This document shows, one piece after another, positions 14,700-29,100 of a stretch of 64,000 nucleotides of DNA (positions are counted from its first letter, which is position 1; the number at the start of each line of letters is the position of its first letter). Under the pieces are notes generated by a model that was not told the DNA's origin, searched no databases, and saw only the letters and a program-made list of their open reading frames with translations. The DNA comes from Hypomesus transpacificus. Its lineage: Eukaryota; Chordata; Actinopteri; Osmeriformes; Osmeridae. The translations under genes and the position numbers were made by a program. The stretch is from the NCBI RefSeq assembly GCF_021917145.1, contig NC_061068.1:8745724-8809723 (forward strand). Direction: 5' to 3'.

Positions 14700-17280
14700 T
14701 GTCTCTGTCTCTTCATGTCTCTCTCTCTGTCTCTTTCCCTTTTCTCTTTTACATAAATTCTTTCTGTCTCTCCTCACTCTCTTCCTCTCTTCTCCCCCTC
14801 TCTCTCTCGATGATCCTTTTATCCCTGACAAGTCTCACACAAAAGTGTTTTTGAAAAACAGCAGCAGAGGGAGAGGAAGAGGAGAAGGAAAAGGTGAAAT
14901 AAAGATGCAGAGGAGGGAGAAAGAAAATGAAGGAGAGACAGAGGGGTGGGTTAAAAAGGGCCGTCACCAATCCACTGAACACTTTGTCACTTCGAGAAAG
15001 AGAGTAAAAAGTTCCCGGAAAGTGGGGGTTGAGGTATACATGTGTGTGTGCTTGTGTGTGTGAATCTGTCTATCTGTGTGTGTCTTGGGAGTGTGTTTGC
15101 GGGGGGTTCTACGACTAGGGGAATGTGAGAAACCGTGGGAGGCTCGTAGGAGGGTTGCATCATGGGAGGTGGGGTCAGGGAGAGTTCAATGTTGAGCCTA
15201 AAGACCCTGGAAAAATGCTCAGAATAAAACAAACACAAACAAACATGCACGCATGCACTCACAAACAGGACAGGGGATGAGTCCACAGTTTGGCATGTTT
15301 GATATGTGAGCACTGTGACACTGTAAATCCATTTGTGTTGTATGCATGCGTGTGTCTGTGTGTGTGTGTGTGATGTGTATCTGGGCTAGTGTATGTGCTT
15401 GGTCCAACACAATATATTCACATATAATATTCACAATGGTCTGAAATGTAATATCAATGTGATGAATCTCAGCATATCCACAGAACTCAAAATTGTCTGC
15501 AATGTGCAGAGTGATCACTGTTGTATTTTTTTCTGTCTAACATGCTTTATTCTAAAAACAAGTAAAATATAGGTTCACATCAGGACATAGTGTCCAACGA
15601 TCTTAAAACACGCAAGACTTTACCTCATACAGCATGAGCACAGAATCCCAAGCAATGTTCATTTATGTGTATGTGGATGAGTGTGTGTGTGTGGGTGTGT
15701 GTGTGGGTGTGCGTGTGTCTGCGTGTGTGTGCAGGGAGGAACAGTAGAGTAATGTTCTCTAGAACACAGCTGCTAAGTGACAACAAAAGGCCTGTCACTG
15801 TGATTAATGGCGAGGGAAGTCTCTGTGTGTATTTCATGTGTAGTACTGTACACAATGTGTGCGTGTGTGTTTGTGTCTGAATAAGTGTGTGTTTATCTGT
15901 GTGTGTGCGTGTATTTGTGTCTCTGAGAGAGACAGTTATTGATTTACGTTTCTGATGCTCACAACAGGAAGCTACCTAAAACTAGATGGGGTAAAATCAC
16001 CTCACCGATTGGTGCCTAAACAATGCTTCTAAGGTATGGGAAATCTATAGTACTGCAAAGCTGCGAAAAGGGAAGCAGCCCACCACAACAAAGCTAAAGA
16101 CTGCTAAAAACTTACAAAGTGAGAAAGTTTATCAAAGAGTTGTTTGTAATGTCTTGTCTGTAGGATGGATGTGGGCCATAGCTGCAATCATCAAGATTCT
16201 AATCATGAATACGTCATGTGAGCTCTCCTCAAACGGTGGCTCCCGAGAGTTAAAACGGGGTGGGTTGGTAGAGGGGGGGGGGGGGGAGGGTAGGGAGGGG
16301 ATGGGGCAACAAATTCAACCTGACACAGCAACGCAGGGCTCCAGTTCAGCTTTGGTAAGCGAGAGATGAACCTTCTCACTGTCCCTGCTGGACTCATTAT
16401 CTGCTGCTAATCCATATGATTAGGATGGGTCTCTCTCCTCCTTGTTCCTTTCCCTTCCACTGGCCCAGAACACAACAGTGCTCTGAGCTCCTGGTGCCAC
16501 ACTGATGAGGGGGGAACCAGCGCTCTGCCTCAAGGAGACAGGGAAGTCTTCTGGCTGTGGCAGGAACTGGGACACAGGACAGACCGTCTGACTTGGAAAT
16601 AAACAGGCCTTTCTAGCCCCTGTCTATATGGAAACGCACCTGCACGTCCACACAGACACACACACAGACAGGTGCACAAATCTATACACACACACACACC
16701 CGGATGTGATAGCAGACACACAAACACACACACAAATGTGCATACAATAGCAAACTTACACACACAGACACGCACAAACACACACGCCCACACACCACCA
16801 GAATAAAGACTGCATGAACAGGCATCCCTGTGGGTAGCGACAGTGATGGGGAAACAGACGTACATAATGAGGGCTGTTGTTGTGGACATTGACAGTCTGG
16901 AAGGCGCTGAACGTGCCATGAGTTGTGGTGGCTGAATGCAGTGTGTTACTTTAGATGAATGTGGTGTGTGTGTGTGTATGAGTGTGTTATTGTCGCTGAA
17001 TGTGGTGTGTGTGTTATTGTTTGAATCAGAAAGAGCATGGCGAGAAACACAACAGCCGTTCAGCCTCTCTATTGACTCCTCAGAACACAGGGGGGGGACT
17101 GGGCACAATTAAAACTACCCAGCTGCAATTATTAGCTGCTTCTCCCTTCCTTCAGCTCCTGCCCTCCTCTCTTCCCACTTTCTTCCCACTCGCTCTCATC
17201 CATCTAGAACAGAGAGATAAAGCCTGGCCCCCGATGACTATAATCTTGGGTCGGGGGTACTTTCACAAACAGAGAAATTG
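14700..17280. other. Non-coding spacer with CA/GT microsatellites
   Basis: No gene supported. GT/CA runs occur near 15,040-15,090, 15,350-15,375, 15,680-15,735 and 16,640-16,790. A run of 14 G lies at about 16,273-16,286. The rest is unique sequence without coding features. Confidence 0.5.
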
Positions 17281-17283
17281 CAG

Positions 17284-17494
17284 GAGGGAGAGAGGGAGGG
17301 ATGGGGGGAGGGAGGGAGGGAGGGATGGGGGGAGTGAGGGATGGAGGGATGGGGGGGAGGGAGGGAGGGATGGGGGGAGGGAGGGATGGGGGGAGGGATG
17401 GGGGGATGGAGGGAGGGAGGGAGGGAGGGAGGGAGGGAGGGAGGGAGGGAGGGAGGGAGGGAGGGAGGGAGGGAGGGAGGGAGGGAGGGAGGGA
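17284..17494. repeat. (GGGA)n / GGGATGGG array
   Basis: From 17,284 the plus strand is GGGA and GGGATGGG repeats, becoming a pure (GGGA)n array from about 17,408 to 17,494. Runs of three or more G every four bases satisfy the canonical G-quadruplex pattern many times over. The frames here are Gly-Arg-Glu or Pro-Ser repeats and not genes. Confidence 0.95.
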
Positions 17495-17970
17495 CTGGGA
17501 GTGTTTGACGTTGATTTCCGGGCAGACCAGAAGAGTGTTAGTGTGTGTATGCATGTGTGTGTGTGTGTGTGTGTGTGAGCATGATTGTGTGTGTGCCTGT
17601 GCACTAGGATGGTGGGTGTTCCTAATCTTAGCTAGCGGCGAGTGGCTCTGTCGATCTTGCAGCGTTTAGGAGAGGCTTATCTCTAACTCCAGCATAGGAG
17701 CAACAAGCACACACACGCATACACACACACACACACCTGTGTGTTTCCTTTCCCTGCACAGACTGGCATACACACACATACTCTCTGTGGTGACTACAAG
17801 GCTTGGTCAATATAAAGGAGAAATAAATTGAAAAAAATAACAATATAAATTCTGGACATGGTCTTACTCTGTATGGTAGGACTTTGAGATGGATGTACCA
17901 GAGAGTGCCAGTGTCCTGGAATATTCCTTCTGTTTTTCTTCTCTCTGTGTTCTCCCTGTGCCTGTCTATA

Positions 17971-18003
<33 letters not shown>

Positions 18004-18050
<47 letters not shown>

Positions 18051-18060
18051 TCTCTCTCTT
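18004..18060. repeat. (CT)n microsatellite after a (TCTG)n run
   Basis: TCTG repeats (about 17,970-17,997) pass into CT repeats ending near 18,060. Confidence 0.9.
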
Positions 18061-20059
18061 TCTATTTTTTATCACTCAAGAGATGAAAATATCTGGAGTG
18101 TGTCATAATTACTCATGTGGGTCATCATATTATACAGCTGGGTATTGGACTGAATCCTTAAACACACGTGTTACGAAAGCTCCAAACTCCATTACCAATT
18201 TAAGAGTTATCATACCCCCACACCCCAACACACCCAGACACACACAAATCCCTCACCCTATCCCGTCCCTGCATGGTATCTGCAGAGGGATTGGACCCAG
18301 TTCATTAGTTCAGCTTACATAAGTATGCTAACGAGGCAGTGATTTTATTGGCCTAATTACACCGGTGGGGATTTGGGGAGATAAAGCGAGCCTTATGTAA
18401 GAGAAGAGAGAACCAGGGTTTAACATCTGGCCCTGTGCGTTATTAACCCCACCAGCCAACAGCCACCATTACGGTTCTGTCCAACCCAGGGAGAGACAGC
18501 AAGAGAAGAAGAGAGGGAAGGACAGAGAGAGGAAGACAGAATTATTGGCCTAATTTGGTGTGTTTGCGTGTGTGTGGTGTTTGTTGCATTTTGTTTTGTC
18601 TGTTTCTGTGTGAGTGTTCTTTTGCCAAAGGAGCTTTCATGGCTCGGGCTGTGACTGTTCGAGGTGACTCGGAGTGCAAAGCTGAATTATTTCTGTTTTG
18701 TGTCTGATGAAAATGCCTTAGGATGCGGTTGTGTGCGCATGTGTGTGTATGTGTGTGTGTGTGTGTTAGCATAGACACATACAGTATATGTGTGTTGCAA
18801 TGTTTTGTGCCCCACAGCTTTCTGACAACTCACCAGAAAGTCACAGTTCCACCTAATCTCTTCAAACATCACTGTGAGACAGAAACATCAATCTGTCACT
18901 ACAAAATAGCATGACGTTGACTCTGCATATCCAAATGACATATTAAATGACCTGTAGATTAACTAAGATGAAGAGAGTGGGCAGCATCTCTAATTTGTTC
19001 AGTCTGTCCGGCTTTGTTTGCTGAGGTGCTGGGGGTAGCAAGCCTGAGGTAGTGAGCTTAATGACCTGAGGACGAAGGCTTTCTGCCAGACATACTGACC
19101 TTTTCACAGTCCACTTGTGAAGTCTGATGTGTTATAATCTAGGATTGAATGGGTTACTCAAGGGCTCAGACGATCTAGTGTGAAAGATGGACCAAGTGTG
19201 TGTACACCTTCACCGGCTTACACCAACAACATGGTCAAATGTGTTGTCCAATGAAGACAGTTAAGCAGTGAAACCTCAACAGTAAGTTTCTTTTCGACCT
19301 ACATTTATTAATGACCTAGCACCATCTGAATCCATGAGTTTAGTCCATTGTTGATAAACCAAGCAATGTAATGTACTGTTTGTGACACAGTGGTTTAAAT
19401 ACAGTATATAGCTAGCTACTTACTGGTGTTGATGTATAGGCATGTGGTGTGTCTGTTGGATATTTATCTAACCTGGATATTCATGATTGTTTTCATCACC
19501 CTGATAGCCTTTTAGCAGTTTTTTTCAGTTTACCATAAGTAAGCCCAGTTGTGCCCCAGATTTAGATATCTTGTTCTAGAATGTATCTTGTGTCTGTCTC
19601 CATCAGCAGGGTGCTGTCTGTTTGTTGACAGTGTTAGAACATGGCTCTGTCCTCACGCAGGGCAAGCCTCAACCAAGCTCCTCAGAGGCTCTGCAGAGCC
19701 CAGCACACAGACTGGGAAAAGAAACTGTTCCTCTACTGGATCTGACACGAATGGGATTACTCTGAAAGTTCTAAAAGTTCACTCTGGAAGGTTACTTGTA
19801 ATGTTTGCCTGTAGATGCATTTCATAAGTTTGGCCACAATATCACAGCAAGAAGAATGCCGTTCAAATGAGGATTCCCAATCACTGAGTGCAGAGGGTAA
19901 AGTCGAGGTGCCATTTGTGATGACTTTCAAGATGTCTGTGACCATCTACTAAATGTACTGTATAATGTCAAAAATACATTATCCTTGCACAATAATACTG
20001 TGTTTGTGTATGTGTGTGTGTGTGCATGTGTGCGTGCGTGTGTGTGTGTGCGTGAGAGA

Positions 20060-20093
<34 letters not shown>

Positions 20094-20923
20094 GTTAGGG
20101 GAAAAATTGTTATGCCGGTCTTAATTCTGTTCTCAGCCAAAGAACTGCACACAAACTGATGACAGACTGCACACACTGATAATAGACCTGAGGACTCCAC
20201 ACGGGCTACCATTCTGCAGCTATTCTATTAGGCCATAATACTCTAGTTTATGTATGAGTGTGTGTGTGTGTGTTTGTGAATGGCATGTTTCCAACGTTTT
20301 CAAGGAAGTCGTGCAAGCGTATGTTCATGCAATTTTTGTGTTTAAAATGTCTATGTATGTGAGTGAGTGATGTGTGAGTGTATGTGTGTGGTGCTAGCGT
20401 GAGTTAGAGTATGTGTCCTCAGTGCTTCCGTGACTGCCAGGGAGCCCCCTGCTGTGGAGCTGAGTGCCTCCCCTTCAGACGCATTAAAATAAGATGAGTG
20501 TGTGTGTGTGTGTGTGCGTGTGTGTGTCTGTGTTTGTGTTGGTTTGTATGAGAGAGAGTTAAAGAGATTGAGAGATTGTAAGCACAAATCGTGTGTGTGT
20601 GTGTGTGCGTGTGAGTGAGAGAAAGAGAGAGAGCACTGGTCCCTCAAGGCCATTAAAGTAAGATGAGTGCCATGTTCTCTGGTAGAAGGGGGATGGGGGA
20701 TGGAGGCAGATGAGGAGAGGAGAATTGGAGGAGGGGAGGAGCAGAATGAGGGGATGTGTACATGATGGGTAATTGGCTCTTAAGTGCAGCACGCGTCTTT
20801 ACCCAAGAGCCTCTTTTACACTGTTCTCATGGCTACTGCAAAATCCAGCCAAAGAGGTTGAATACATACACACACACACACACACACACACAGTCTCTCA
20901 CCACATCCATCCCTTCATCTGAC

Positions 20924-20968
<45 letters not shown>

Positions 20969-23465
20969 TGAATACACAGAGGGAGAAAGTGGAGCACTGA
21001 CAAGATACTTGAGAACCGGACTGAGAATGTGCTGCCATTTTAATTCATCTACTCAATGACATTGAGTCTGAGGGAGGAGACTAACTCAGGGGGACAGGGA
21101 ATGTTCACACTGATCCTCTGTTTTGCCAGCCTCTCTGGATGGCTGCTCCATTGTCTGGCGGACTGCTCTCCTTTTCATCCTCTCTTTCTCATTTTGTTAC
21201 CCTGTGTTCTCTACTATTGATGGTGAAAAATCTTACTATCAAACTCATTCTTGCATATTAAAACCTTGTTGCGGAAGACGTGATGTGGAGTGAGCGTCTT
21301 CTTTTGTTCTTGTTTTCGCTCTGATGCGATGTCTTCAGTTATGCCGTGAGTTCACATTCATGAGGCGGATGTTTGTAGTCACGGATGTGTGTGGAGCAGC
21401 CTTTACTACAAACGCACCTTGCAGCATCCCCACACACACACACACACACACACCTTGCCCAAATCACTCCAGCAAGGCACATGCAGGCACATACACACAC
21501 ATATACACACACGCACATACACTCATGCACAACCTAACCACCCACCCCCTGCTGTGGGCTTAGCAGGGCGCACACACACTTTCAGACACAGCAAAAGACC
21601 TCTGCACGCCAGACAAGCCAGCAAAATGTGGTCCTCACACAATCTTTGTACTCACACGCACATACTTCCTCTTTCTGAGAACCAAAAACACTGAAACAAT
21701 AACTTTTCAGGTTATCATTGTTGATCTGATCATGTGACTGTCCTACAAAATGACCTCCGTCTCTCAATGGGATAGGTCCACCAATGAGGGCAATGGTTTC
21801 TGTGTTTTAGAGCATTAACACAACCTGACTTAATCCAACACATAAGAGTCATCGCTAATTCAAAATATATCAGGTCTGACTTTGCACATGCATTTATTTT
21901 TCCTCACATGCAAACTCTCCAATCCTCCATTCCTACTTCCAGACAATACTAATGGCTGCAGTTACTGCTTACAGTCCTCACATTGAGTACAGATAAGCAG
22001 GGAAGGTTTTTGACTGTGCAATGAGAAACAGCTTCAGCTAAACATTCCTCAACAGTGTGAGAGAAAAGCTTATGCTTTTTATGATTTTTCAAAACAAGTT
22101 TATTTCTGACCTCTCGATAATCCGCAGAAATCCTTTCAATTAGAGAATAGCTGAGATTCCCCCATTACTGTGGTATCCACACAAACTGAGAGAGAGGGAG
22201 ATAATTGGCCAATAAATATGTAAATGAGGGAGCGGAGCCAACCAGTGTGTGATGTATAGGGGGGTTGGGATAATCCACTGTGACAAGTTCTGTTGGACTT
22301 TTTTTTATTTTACTTCTAATTGGATACTTGCAGATGCCTTTTCTGCACTAATACACTAATGCCATACACAGACATCCTTATAGAGAGAAGACAACAGTCG
22401 AGAGCAGCTCCAGCAAGGGCTGAAACAGTCTGAAACATAGAAGGCAACAGTCGGAAAAGACAGAATGTAACAGCCTGAAACACATTTGCCACTAGTTTAT
22501 GTGTGGAGCTTCCATTAAAGCGATAATCTTTCAAAGTATGCCCGTAATATCTGTAGACATTTACTTTGAATATAGATATATAGAAAGTAAACAGATAGAC
22601 TGTTCATTTCAACGAGAAACCTTGCTACTGTTGGTATTTTAGCTCTTTAAATGTGGATGAAAACTCACATAGAAAACATGACTGCTCTGACAGACATGCT
22701 GTACACAAAGGACAGAATGATCAACCATAGAAAACCATTCAGGTCAATAAGCAGATTCCTTTGTCTAAAGTGACTATGTGGTTAGGTGAATGGGCTGTCC
22801 ATCCCAATCATTGTTACTAAGCCCTCAATAAGCAGCCCCAGTATTAGAACATACACACATTATTTATTTCATGGTGGTTCCACAGTAATGTGCCATTGTT
22901 GCAGCCAAGTCTACTCCATGCCAGGACACCGAGCCAGACACCGCAGTAATCCTGGCAGACACACTAATGTTGCTGCATCCTCCATCCTTACCTACTCATG
23001 GTCACATGAGCACTGAGTCCCACCTCTCCTCCGTTCCTGACTGGGCTTCCAGAGCTAGGGCCGGGTGTTGTGATCGTGGAGTAGCATGGATTAACAGTGA
23101 GTTACAGCATACCTCATCCTGCAGTGCTTCAGCAAATCCTCTACACCACTCTCCCCACCAAACCTGATACACAAGCAGAAAAGCCCTGAACAATGCTTGC
23201 CTGAGGGACAGGACACACACATACACATATGCACATGCACGTTGCCTGTGGGGAGGCTGGGCTGGTGGGGTGCCAGTGAGCGGACAGTGTTCATCTCTCC
23301 ATTCCACCCCTCTCTCTGTGTTTTTCTGATCTGCCGTTCAGTGGAAGCCTCAGACCCCTGAGAAACACCTAACCTCAGGATGAACCTGCACCAACCCTCA
23401 AATATGACAGCTTTCACACCCCTCTCATCTCTCTCTGTCTCTATCTCACTCTCTCTGTCTCTCTC

Positions 23466-23515
<50 letters not shown>

Positions 23516-24042
23516 TCCAAACATACACACTTTTTCAATTCCTTTCTCATCCGGACAGCCCTTCATTTTCTCATCCAAACTCCCCCTGCTCTTTCTAACA
23601 CACACAGTGACTCAGAAGAACATTCAGAGGAACACTCCGGACACAGCATGAGAATGAAGAAAGGAGAAGTGTCAGGCCTTTGACACAGGGAGGGACTAGA
23701 GGAGAGGAAATGGCAGATCTGTCACTATGACCTTTGACTGTGACAAGTGGGAGACATTAAGCTGGCTTCTCTCCATTTCACCACTTCTCCATTTCCTCCA
23801 TATTTTGCCTTCACCTTTTTATACATCCCTCTTTCACTCGATGAGTTCTGATTCACACGAGTGTTTGACTGTTAACTTTATTTGTCCCCAGAGGGCAATT
23901 GGTTTTGCAGCAAGACATTGAAAACAGACATAGATGTATGGGCTGTGTGAACAAAGATATACTGTGTGTACTGAGCATGAGGCTGGATCACCAGGACCGA
24001 CAATGCTTTGATAGCTTTTCGCAACCTTCTGGATATGTGTAT

Positions 24043-24073
<31 letters not shown>

Positions 24074-26103
24074 AGTGTGTGTGCGTGTGTGTGTGTTTGC
24101 GTGTGTGAGTGCGTTATGATGATGGGTTTTCAATGATTTTGACACAATAACGATAATTAGCCTACAGCGCGTTTTGACTGGCTGTGATGTGTTGTGTTAT
24201 TTAAAGAATAAAGCTTGATAGAAACAGGAGTGTTTGGTGTTCTGTAATTGATGCTATACCTTGTCACCAATTAGTGTATCTTCAGCCATGTCTGCTGCCA
24301 AGAACCACTCCTTACAGTGATGCTTTCACTCTGGTTCTGGCTTTCACTTTCACTAAATCCCTCTCTTTTTATCTCTTCCTCCTCTGTCCATTTCTCCCCC
24401 TCCACTCTCCATCTTTTCCTTTCTTCCTCTCCCCTTCTCTCCTCTGTCCCTCTCCTCTCTTTAAGTCCCCCTCTTTCTCTTATTCTCTCTCCCTCTATCC
24501 CTTTCTCTCTCCTCTCCCTCTCTCTGTTCTCAGTGGTGTCGTGTGTCCCTCTCTGAAGGGGCCTGAGAGACATCTTTGATCCATTTCTCTTTCGAAACCC
24601 TCAGCACCATCGTACCTCACCCCTTCCTATTCCTCCCCCCACGACACCTGCCTTTTCTCCCCCCCTCCCACAGCCTTTCTGGGACCTATGGGAGTTAGGC
24701 CTGGCTATAATGCCCTCCTTGTGCTGGCCTGCTGGCTCTGAAGCCTGGGAATAGAGTTGAAGCCTCTTCCCACTCTGTGACACCTGCTCAGGCATACCTG
24801 TATGCAAGACAATCCCTAAGAATGTCCCGGTGGGTTGTTCAGACTGCTCTAATGTCCCTCCCAGCCTTCCCTTAAGATCCACAGCCCTTGCTGTGGGAGT
24901 ATTGGTTGATTACAAACACAGACACATAAGTAGAGAAATACATTTTTACGTGGAATGTTTTAGGTCCCTAGTGATTGTGGCCAGTGCTACATGGCCTGGT
25001 ATCGTATGCAGTGCTTGTTTGATCCCTCAAAGAGAGGGAAGGATTGTGATGGAGTGAGAGCTACGAGGGAAGGAAGGAGGGAGAAGGTTTGAGACTGTGT
25101 CTCCCCCAAGGATTCCTGTCAGCTTTATAAATACCACTAATCAATGTCTGGGCTAGCTCCACCCCCAGCACTAATTGCTTTAAGTGTTGCTTATGAACTT
25201 TTAGTCAAGCTTAACTTTCTTACAACTCAACTATTAAGATTTGTTTTGAGAACAAGGAGTCTTCGATGAGTTTGTGTATCTCTCTGTTTTGGGCTCAGTG
25301 GCCTTCCAGCTGAGGAGCTGTTAATAATTCTGTATTATTTCAAATATATTTTTCAGCATTTTTGTGCAAAAGTGCAAAACGCCATATTTAAAAACATTGA
25401 AAAGCATTATTTTTCTTTGAGAATAACAAGGTTTCATAAAAGCTTTATTATGTATCTACTCTTCCAGGGTGTGCACCTAAAATAGAGTGAGAGGAAGAAC
25501 AGAAAAAGGGAGAGGGATTGGGGGCAAAACTCTGCAATAAAAATGATGTATGAGATGTCAGTCAGTGATTGGTTCGATATATCACTCTCTTAGAGACATT
25601 CACACATACACGTTCACATACACACACACACACAAACACACACACACAAAGTTATCATAAACTACACAGTATAGTTATTGGATGAAATAAGTATAAATAC
25701 AGGGAAGCATTCTTCCTTTAATGCACTTATCCCAGCTCTATCAGAATAACACCCAAACACATTCTCACACACACACATACCACTTGAATATCCTACAGTA
25801 AGTGTAGCAGGAGGCAACAGTGACTTACTAGTAACTATGATAACAAGGTGTGCATGGTCAAGTTGATTGATGGGTCTGTTGGTGTTTACTGATGCTTGTT
25901 GACAGAAAATAAGTTCTCATTTAAGTTTTTGAGAATACCTTCCTTTACTCTCAAAGTATGATGGAGAGGTCCTATCCTGCCTAAACAGAATTATTTTGTT
26001 CCTGATGTAATTTCAGGAAAAAATAGATTGACTGACCAAAAAGCCATTTAATACAGCTTAAATTCTACAAGATAGTTGAATGTCACGGTTAATATTATTG
26101 CAA

Positions 26104-26144
<41 letters not shown>

Positions 26145-29100
26145 TGTGTGCACGCACACACGCACGTGTGTCACATTTTGACATTTAGATGACAAACATC
26201 CTGACAGGGTCATTGGACAGAGTGAACTCAGTGACACCACTCGACCCCTGAAAACATACACCACACAAATACTTTCAAACTAATTTTTTGATTCTGGAAT
26301 GGTGGCTTTTCTGGTTTACTGTAAGTAGCAAGAAAGCAATTAGCTACTCTGAGGAGAGAGAAGCAGCATTTTGGACTGGAATTGTTTATTCCTTTGAAGA
26401 TGAAGTGAATTCTGTGTGTATTTTTATTGAGGGAGGGAAAGTAGGGGAAAAAGTAGTTGGAGAAAGATTAGATAGGGACCGAGAAAATAACAAGTCATTC
26501 TCCTTCTCTCATTTCCTCTTTAACTTTGACCTACCTGTTCTGGTCTCCATGCAACCACATGCACATGTGTATAGAAGTACTCTCACATGGTTTTCATGAA
26601 CAGCAACCTTCTAATTACAAATACTGCAGGAGTACAGTATTTCATCCATTAAACTCTGAGATGCTGTGGTACTCAGTAGTCCTATCCAGGTATAGCCTCA
26701 TAAAGCTATGGAGCTGACAACTATCATAACATGATAAGGTACTTATGACATTTCCTTTAAGCCAGTCAAAGTGAGTATGCTAAGAACGTGAGCCTGCCAG
26801 AGTGTGTTGTGGCTGAGTGTGACAGCTTCACTGCAAGCCAACAATGAGACCTGTTATGTGGTCTGTACTACGAGAGAGTAATTATTATGGAAACTTAAAC
26901 TTTCTTCGAGACAAAGGTTGAGAATATATTGAAATACTCAACCTTGTCTAATATGTATACACTCTGGTCCCTAATTGTGTATTGTAATCCCCTCCCCAAA
27001 AATATTATAAAAGAATACAAAAAACATGCTACCTACACTAGCAAAAAACGTGGGGAATATGGGGATTAGGGTTTTATTCTATTTTACCTACGAGTTGCAC
27101 TTTAACTCACCTCACGTTTTCACCTCTCACAAATTGTAGGCTATCTACCAATAAGGCAGAGACCTTTACAGCTGAACATGCCATGCATGTGGCATGTCTC
27201 GCTCACTGAAATTGTAATTTCAAATTTGCACAGAGTTTGCATAGCTGTCTAGGAGCTGATTCCCAAAACCTCTCAGCCATGGTTCTTTAGTGCAACCACT
27301 ACCATTTTCTTTGACATCTCTGGATGCTTGAGATATGGTCCTGCTGGCTTGTGTTCTTCAACTACTTCACAGTGCTCTAATTTGACTTTGACTGTTCAGC
27401 AATTCTTTTTATAAAAGTTCAATTTTTATTGTACAAAAAATAAGAATTAAAAACATAGTCATATATAAAGAGAATTGTGATGGAGCCTATTTATTTATTT
27501 ATTTGAACATACTTTCTAATAATGTGCCGTAAAATAGATAATCCACACACAAACCAAGACGGCTTGTGTGTGCACAAGGGATGATTAAAATGAATAAATG
27601 TTCTAAAGTAAAAGCTTAAGTTAGATAAAAACAACTTTTTATGCAAGAATACTATTACTTAATGAAACCATTTTAAGGATAGGCACAAAGGGAGCTTATT
27701 TTTCAATGGGAAGATGATTACTAGTATGCACTTTGTCCTTCGATTACAATTAAATTGTGTAATGTCTGGAGTGTTATGACCAATTTGCTATTAAATTCTA
27801 AACATAAGGCACAAAACGATATAGTACATACTGTATATGTGTGTATACACATAGGTTACTTATAAAATATTTGTCTACAGCTTTTTGATGTGGTGCATTA
27901 TGATCCGATACAATTAATTGGAGATAAACATGGTCTCAGGCAGGGATTGTTACATTTAAGTACTGTGGAAGAATCTTTATCAATCATATACAACTTTGAG
28001 TAGACAACCATTATGGATGCAATATGCTCTAACCGGTTTTCAAGATGAGGGTTCTGGACAGTGTTTTATGGATGTCTAAGCAACCCTTCTAGATAAATTA
28101 ACAACAATTACAATTACAAGTTTAAAAAAATTCAGGTGATTTCCAAGATTTGAAGGCACATATTACATCATTACTCTAATGGAGTACTATACCTTGATAT
28201 GTTAGGTTGCATAGGGTAGTGGTTAGGAAAGTTTGGGTTTCGATTGTATTGTGTTCAGGTCTTTATGGTCAGAGATAATTGTTCCAATGTCACCACCTCA
28301 AGAACTAATGAGTAAAAAACATGCACTCACTCTCTCACACTAATACAGGACAGAGGTGCGTCTAGCTATGCAAAACAGACTTCCAAGACATAATTGTTGG
28401 ACATGTCCCATGCACAATTATGACATGAAGATGGTTCCATGATGCTGTCTCTATTCAGAAAATGAGCTGCCCTTGAGATCGACTGAGCAAGTTGAAGGGC
28501 TATGTATCTCTTACTGTTTGGTGTGGCATAGTATGTATGTCAGAGAGCCACCCTGTCCTCTCTTTCACCCCGAAAAAAACGGAACCGCTCCGCCTTTCTC
28601 TCTCCGTCTCTATCTCCCTCCACCCCCATCCCTCTTTGATCCACCCCTGCAGTTGCGCGGGAAAGATGACAGGGAGGAGGGAGAGCGAGAGGGAGATGAC
28701 AGCTCCTCAACAAGCGTGAAGCGAGGGAGGAGAGAGGATAGAAGGGAGAGGAAATAGGAATGATGCTCTGAGGTGCTCAACTTGGGTAGAGACATTTATA
28801 TGTGGGAACACCAATCAGTCTCGGAAACACTACACATCCTTCAGAATACAAGCACTCACACATGTATCCTTACTTACGCTTGCCAACAATCACACTTGTG
28901 CGGCATTAGCCAGTTAATCAGTCAAATAAAAGATAGGCATGCAGACAGACAGACACAATGCAGTGTGTGTCTCTGTGTGTGTGTATTACTAGTGTGTACT
29001 AGTGTGTATGGAGGTTCAGTCCTGTTTTCCTCCTTTCTACTAAACCTCTATCCACCTCTACTCAATACATATACATCCATCCCTACATCCCAGCAGTCTC

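Noticed and set aside
17000-17669. Gly/Arg/Glu and Pro/Ser frames
   Set aside because: They come from the GGGA array in several frames and both strands.
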